From DAOOVD01 sp035369845 (GTDB taxonomy: Bacteria > Bacillota > Desulfotomaculia > Desulfotomaculales > Pelotomaculaceae), in the NCBI GenBank assembly GCA_035369845.1, contig DAOOVD010000079.1, positions 1-7,739 of the forward strand: a DNA stretch of 7,739 nt, read 5' to 3'. The position numbers and the translations under genes were made by a program. The stretch's first letter is position 1; each line of letters begins with the position of its first letter. Below the pieces are notes generated by a model. The model was given only the letters and a program-made list of their open reading frames with translations. It ran no database searches and was not told the origin of the DNA. This document shows positions 5,342 to 7,739 of this stretch, piece after piece.

Positions 5342-7108
5342 TTGAAAGAACTTCTTTCCGGTAATGAAGCCATTGCCAGAGGCGCTTATGAGCACGGAGT
5401 CGCGGTAGCCGCCGCTTATCCCGGTACTCCCAGCACTGAAATCCTGGAGAATTTCGCCCGCTACCCGGGCGTTTACGCTGAGTGGGCTCCCAATGAAAAG
5501 GTCGCCCTGGAAGTGGGCATTGGGGCTTCGCTTGCCGGAGCCCGCGTCCTTGTGGCCATGAAGAACGTCGGGGTCAACGTCGCCGCCGATCCGCTGGTTA
5601 CCCTGGCCTATACCGGCGTCAACGGGGGGGTTGTGCTGGTATCTGCGGACGATCCCGGCATACACAGCTCGCAAAACGAGCAGGACAACCGGCGGTACGC
5701 CTTTTTTGCGAAGATTCCCCTGCTGGAGCCCGGCGACAGCCAGGAAGCGAAGGAAATGGTCGGGATTGCGCTGGAAATCAGCGAACTGTACGACACTCCG
5801 GTGATGCTGAGGATCACCACCAGGGTTGCGCATTCTCTGAGCTTTGTAGAGGTGGGGGACCCGCAGCCCGGGGAGGTGAAGAAGTACGCCAAGAACGCCG
5901 GAAAATATGTCATGCTGCCCGTATTTGCCCGGATGCGTCGGGTCGCTGTGGAGAAACGCCTGGCCGCCCTTAAGGAATACTCCGGGAAGAGTCCGCTGAA
6001 CCGGATCGAATGGCGGGAAAAGTCGGTCGGCGTGATAACCAGCGGAATCAGCTACCAGTACGTGCGCGAGGCGGTTCCCGATGCCTCGGTGCTGAAGCTG
6101 GGAATGACCAACCCTCTGCCGGAGGAACTGATCAGGCAGTTTGCCGGGGCGGTGGAGAGACTGATAGTTGTGGAGGAGCTTGAGCCCTTCATTGAAGAGC
6201 AGGTCCGGTCTATGGGGCTGAATGTTTCCGGCAAGGAGATCGTGCCTTATACGGGTGAACTTAATACCGGCATACTGATCGCCGGCTTCGCCGAAAAAGG
6301 AATAGTGAAAAAAGAACTGCCTGCCGCGGCCGTGCCTGTTGCGGCTGAAGCGCCGGCCGTTCCCAACAGGCCGCCGGTAATGTGCCCCGGCTGTCCGCAC
6401 AGGGGCGTCTTCTACGCCCTTCGCCGTCTCGGACTGACGGTCACCGGCGACATCGGTTGTTATACCCTGGGGGCGCTGCCCCCTTTGGAAGCAATGGACA
6501 GTTGCATTTGCATGGGCGCCAGCATCGGGATCGCTCACGGAGCGGCCAAGGCCGATCCGGAACTGGGCAGGCGCACCGTTGCCGTAATCGGCGACTCCAC
6601 TTTCCTGCACTCGGGCATGACCGGACTTTTGAATATGGTTTACAACAAGGGAAGCGGAACTGTAATCATTCTCGACAACGGGACGACTGCGATGACCGGG
6701 CATCAGCACCACCCCGGCACCGGGAAAACGCTGATGGGCGAACAGGCGCCCGCGGTTGATTTTGAGTTGTTGACCAGAGCGCTGGGCGTCAGGCGGGTGA
6801 AGGTGGTTGATCCGTTGAACCTCGCGGAGACGGAGGAGGCAGTGCTGGCGGAGATAGCGGCCGCCGAGCCTTCGGTAATTATATCCCGCAGGCCTTGTGT
6901 GCTTCTCGGCGGGGCCGCCGCCCCGGTGGTTCTGGTGCGGGCGGACAGGTGCACGGGCTGCAGGATTTGCGTTCGCCTGGGCTGCCCGGCCATCTCGGTC
7001 AGGGACAAGACTGCGTCGGTGGATCCGATTACCTGCACGGGCTGTGGACTCTGCGTCCAGGTTTGCAGGAAAGGGGCGCTGGCAAAGGAGGGAGAGCCCG
7101 ATGATTGA
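5342..7108 (+). CDS. iorA: Indolepyruvate:ferredoxin oxidoreductase, alpha subunit
   Basis: IorA with IorB converts aryl-pyruvates (indolepyruvate, phenylpyruvate, hydroxyphenylpyruvate) plus CoA into aryl-acetyl-CoA and CO2 with reduction of ferredoxin; the reaction is reversible. The 588-residue length fits the family. Residues about 1-170 are the POR N-terminal domain (AAAYPGTPSTEILE, then ASLAGARVLVAMKNVGVNVAADPL and SADDPGIHSSQNEQDNR). Residues about 225-320 are the middle domain. A Pro/Ala-rich linker (326-346) leads to CPGCPHRG (348-355) and GDIGCYTLG. The thiamine-diphosphate domain follows, with GDS (417-419) and DN (445-446) of the TPP motif, then TAMTGHQHHPGTG. The C-terminus has two 4Fe-4S motifs: Cys537, 540, 543, 548 and Cys565, 568, 571, 575. 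The last cysteine is followed by Arg instead of the common Pro. The gene starts 26 bases after the aminotransferase stop and overlaps iorB by 8 bases. A specific substrate cannot be proven from the sequence. Confidence 0.95.
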   Translation: MKELLSGNEAIARGAYEHGVAVAAAYPGTPSTEILENFARYPGVYAEWAPNEKVALEVGIGASLAGARVLVAMKNVGVNVAADPLVTLAYTGVNGGVVLVSADDPGIHSSQNEQDNRRYAFFAKIPLLEPGDSQEAKEMVGIALEISELYDTPVMLRITTRVAHSLSFVEVGDPQPGEVKKYAKNAGKYVMLPVFARMRRVAVEKRLAALKEYSGKSPLNRIEWREKSVGVITSGISYQYVREAVPDASVLKLGMTNPLPEELIRQFAGAVERLIVVEELEPFIEEQVRSMGLNVSGKEIVPYTGELNTGILIAGFAEKGIVKKELPAAAVPVAAEAPAVPNRPPVMCPGCPHRGVFYALRRLGLTVTGDIGCYTLGALPPLEAMDSCICMGASIGIAHGAAKADPELGRRTVAVIGDSTFLHSGMTGLLNMVYNKGSGTVIILDNGTTAMTGHQHHPGTGKTLMGEQAPAVDFELLTRALGVRRVKVVDPLNLAETEEAVLAEIAAAEPSVIISRRPCVLLGGAAAPVVLVRADRCTGCRICVRLGCPAISVRDKTASVDPITCTGCGLCVQVCRKGALAKEGEPDD

Positions 7109-7679
7109 ACCGGTGGATGTGCTGATGGCCGGAGTCGGCGGCCAGGGCACCATTCTAGCCAGCAGATTGCTGGCCCTGGCGGCAAGGGAATCGGGATATG
7201 ACGTAAAAGTTTCTGAAATTCACGGAATGGCCCAACGCGGCGGAAGTGTGGTTACCCAGGTGCGCCTGGGGGAAAAGGTTTATGCCCCTCTTATTCCGGA
7301 GGGGAAAGCCGACGTCCTCCTGGCCTTTGAGAAGCTGGAAGCCTTGCGCCTGCTTCGTTTTCTCAAGCCCGGCGGGATAGTAATCGTAAATGATCAGGTA
7401 ATATATCCCGTTCCCGTGCTGGTAGGGGCGGCGGAGTACCCGGCCGACATTGTCGGGTATATCAGGTCTGTAACACCGAATGCCGTTGTGGTTGAGGCTC
7501 TGGATATAGCAACCCGGTGCGGCAGTCCCAGGGCTGCCAATGTGGTGCTTCTGGGGACGCTTGCCCGCAGCCTGCCCATAGCCAGGGAGGTTTGGGAGAT
7601 TGCCCTGGCCTGGCGGATACCGAGCAAGTTGCTGGCAATAAACAAAGCCGCCTTTGCAGCCGGATATGAGTATAAGTAA
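7101..7679 (+). CDS. iorB: Indolepyruvate:ferredoxin oxidoreductase, beta subunit
   Basis: A 192-residue protein of the POR gamma-type family (pyruvate/ketoisovalerate oxidoreductase, catalytic domain), the usual size for IorB. GVGGQGTILASRLLA (11-25) is the nucleotide/CoA-side glycine motif, and VSEIHGMAQRGGSVVTQVR (37-55) is the family signature. It forms the complex with IorA in the cytoplasm. ATG 7101 was chosen because AGGAGG (7086-7091) lies 9 bases upstream and the protein then begins MIEPVDVLMAGVGGQG, matching the family; the frame is open further upstream only because it runs through iorA. The overlap with iorA (ATGATTGA) suggests translational coupling and equal production of both subunits. 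It is the last gene of the operon, since a hairpin follows the stop. Confidence 0.95.
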   Translation: MIEPVDVLMAGVGGQGTILASRLLALAARESGYDVKVSEIHGMAQRGGSVVTQVRLGEKVYAPLIPEGKADVLLAFEKLEALRLLRFLKPGGIVIVNDQVIYPVPVLVGAAEYPADIVGYIRSVTPNAVVVEALDIATRCGSPRAANVVLLGTLARSLPIAREVWEIALAWRIPSKLLAINKAAFAAGYEYK

Positions 7680-7709
7680 AGAATAGCAGGGTTTTTGCCC
7701 TGCTCTTTA
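7677..7709 (+). terminator. Hairpin terminator after iorB
   Basis: AGCAGGG (7685-7691) pairs perfectly with CCCTGCT (7698-7704) across a 6-base TTTTTG loop. TAAAG (7677-7681, including the iorB stop) can extend the stem with CTTTA (7705-7709), leaving AAT as a bulge. The T-run after the core stem is short (CTTTA), so efficiency is uncertain, but position and stem fit an operon end. The remaining 30 bases to the window edge show nothing I can name. Confidence 0.65.
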
Positions 7710-7739
7710 CATAACTCGGCCAAAAGGTTTAAAAGTGGC

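Noticed and set aside
6897..7100. Upstream extension of iorB to position 6897
   Set aside because: The extra 68 residues are iorA sequence read in another frame; the ribosome site at 7086-7091 and the family N-terminus place the start at 7101.
5303..7153. A 616-codon open frame on the minus strand opposite iorA
   Set aside because: It mirrors iorA across nearly its full length, has low-complexity, Arg/Gly/His/Gln-rich content and no recognisable domain. Such antisense frames are common opposite GC-rich genes; iorA on the plus strand has clear motifs throughout.
1..7739. A wholly new biological system, mobile element or defence locus
   Set aside because: Every gene belongs to a known family with intact motifs, no repeats or integration marks were seen, and gene order is that of a normal chromosomal region. 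The novelty, if any, is in the regulation of the iorAB operon.

Overview
The window reads as a piece of a chromosome from an anaerobic, endospore-forming Firmicute, most likely a Clostridia of the Peptococcaceae type (Pelotomaculum or Desulfotomaculum-like). Three things support this: a sleB-ypeB spore-germination pair, a tRNA-sensing T-box leader, and a ferredoxin-linked 2-oxoacid oxidoreductase (IorAB). The DNA looks moderately GC-rich and all genes lie on the plus strand. The genus is an inference; the sporulating, anaerobic Firmicute character is better supported.

Layout. Positions 1-229 hold the last 75 residues of the cortex-lytic enzyme SleB. Positions 330-1688 hold its partner YpeB, complete. 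A short gap (1689-1764) carries an extended -10 promoter placed so that transcription would begin on the ATG of a sodium:solute symporter (1765-3183). Ten bases after the symporter stop comes a strong sigma-A type promoter (3194-3223). It drives a T-box riboswitch leader that ends in an intrinsic terminator (about 3230-3559). The leader controls four tightly packed genes: an Lrp/AsnC regulator (TTG start, 3589-4068), a class I/II PLP aminotransferase (4065-5315), iorA (5342-7108) and iorB (7101-7679). A hairpin at 7677-7709 closes the operon.

How the genes work together. The aminotransferase interconverts an amino acid (probably aromatic) and its 2-oxo acid. IorAB interconverts an aryl 2-oxo acid plus CoA with aryl-acyl-CoA, CO2 and reduced ferredoxin. 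The pair can run as amino-acid fermentation, or backwards as amino-acid synthesis from aryl acids. The T-box turns the operon on when a particular tRNA is uncharged, which is easier to reconcile with the synthetic direction. The Lrp-type protein adds a possible second, metabolite-responsive control. The most interesting point in the window is this combination of tRNA charging and Lrp control over a ferredoxin-dependent pathway. I could fold much of the leader by hand, but its specifier codon remains only tentatively assigned.

I found no mobile elements, CRISPR arrays, tRNA or rRNA genes, and no clearly new protein family.
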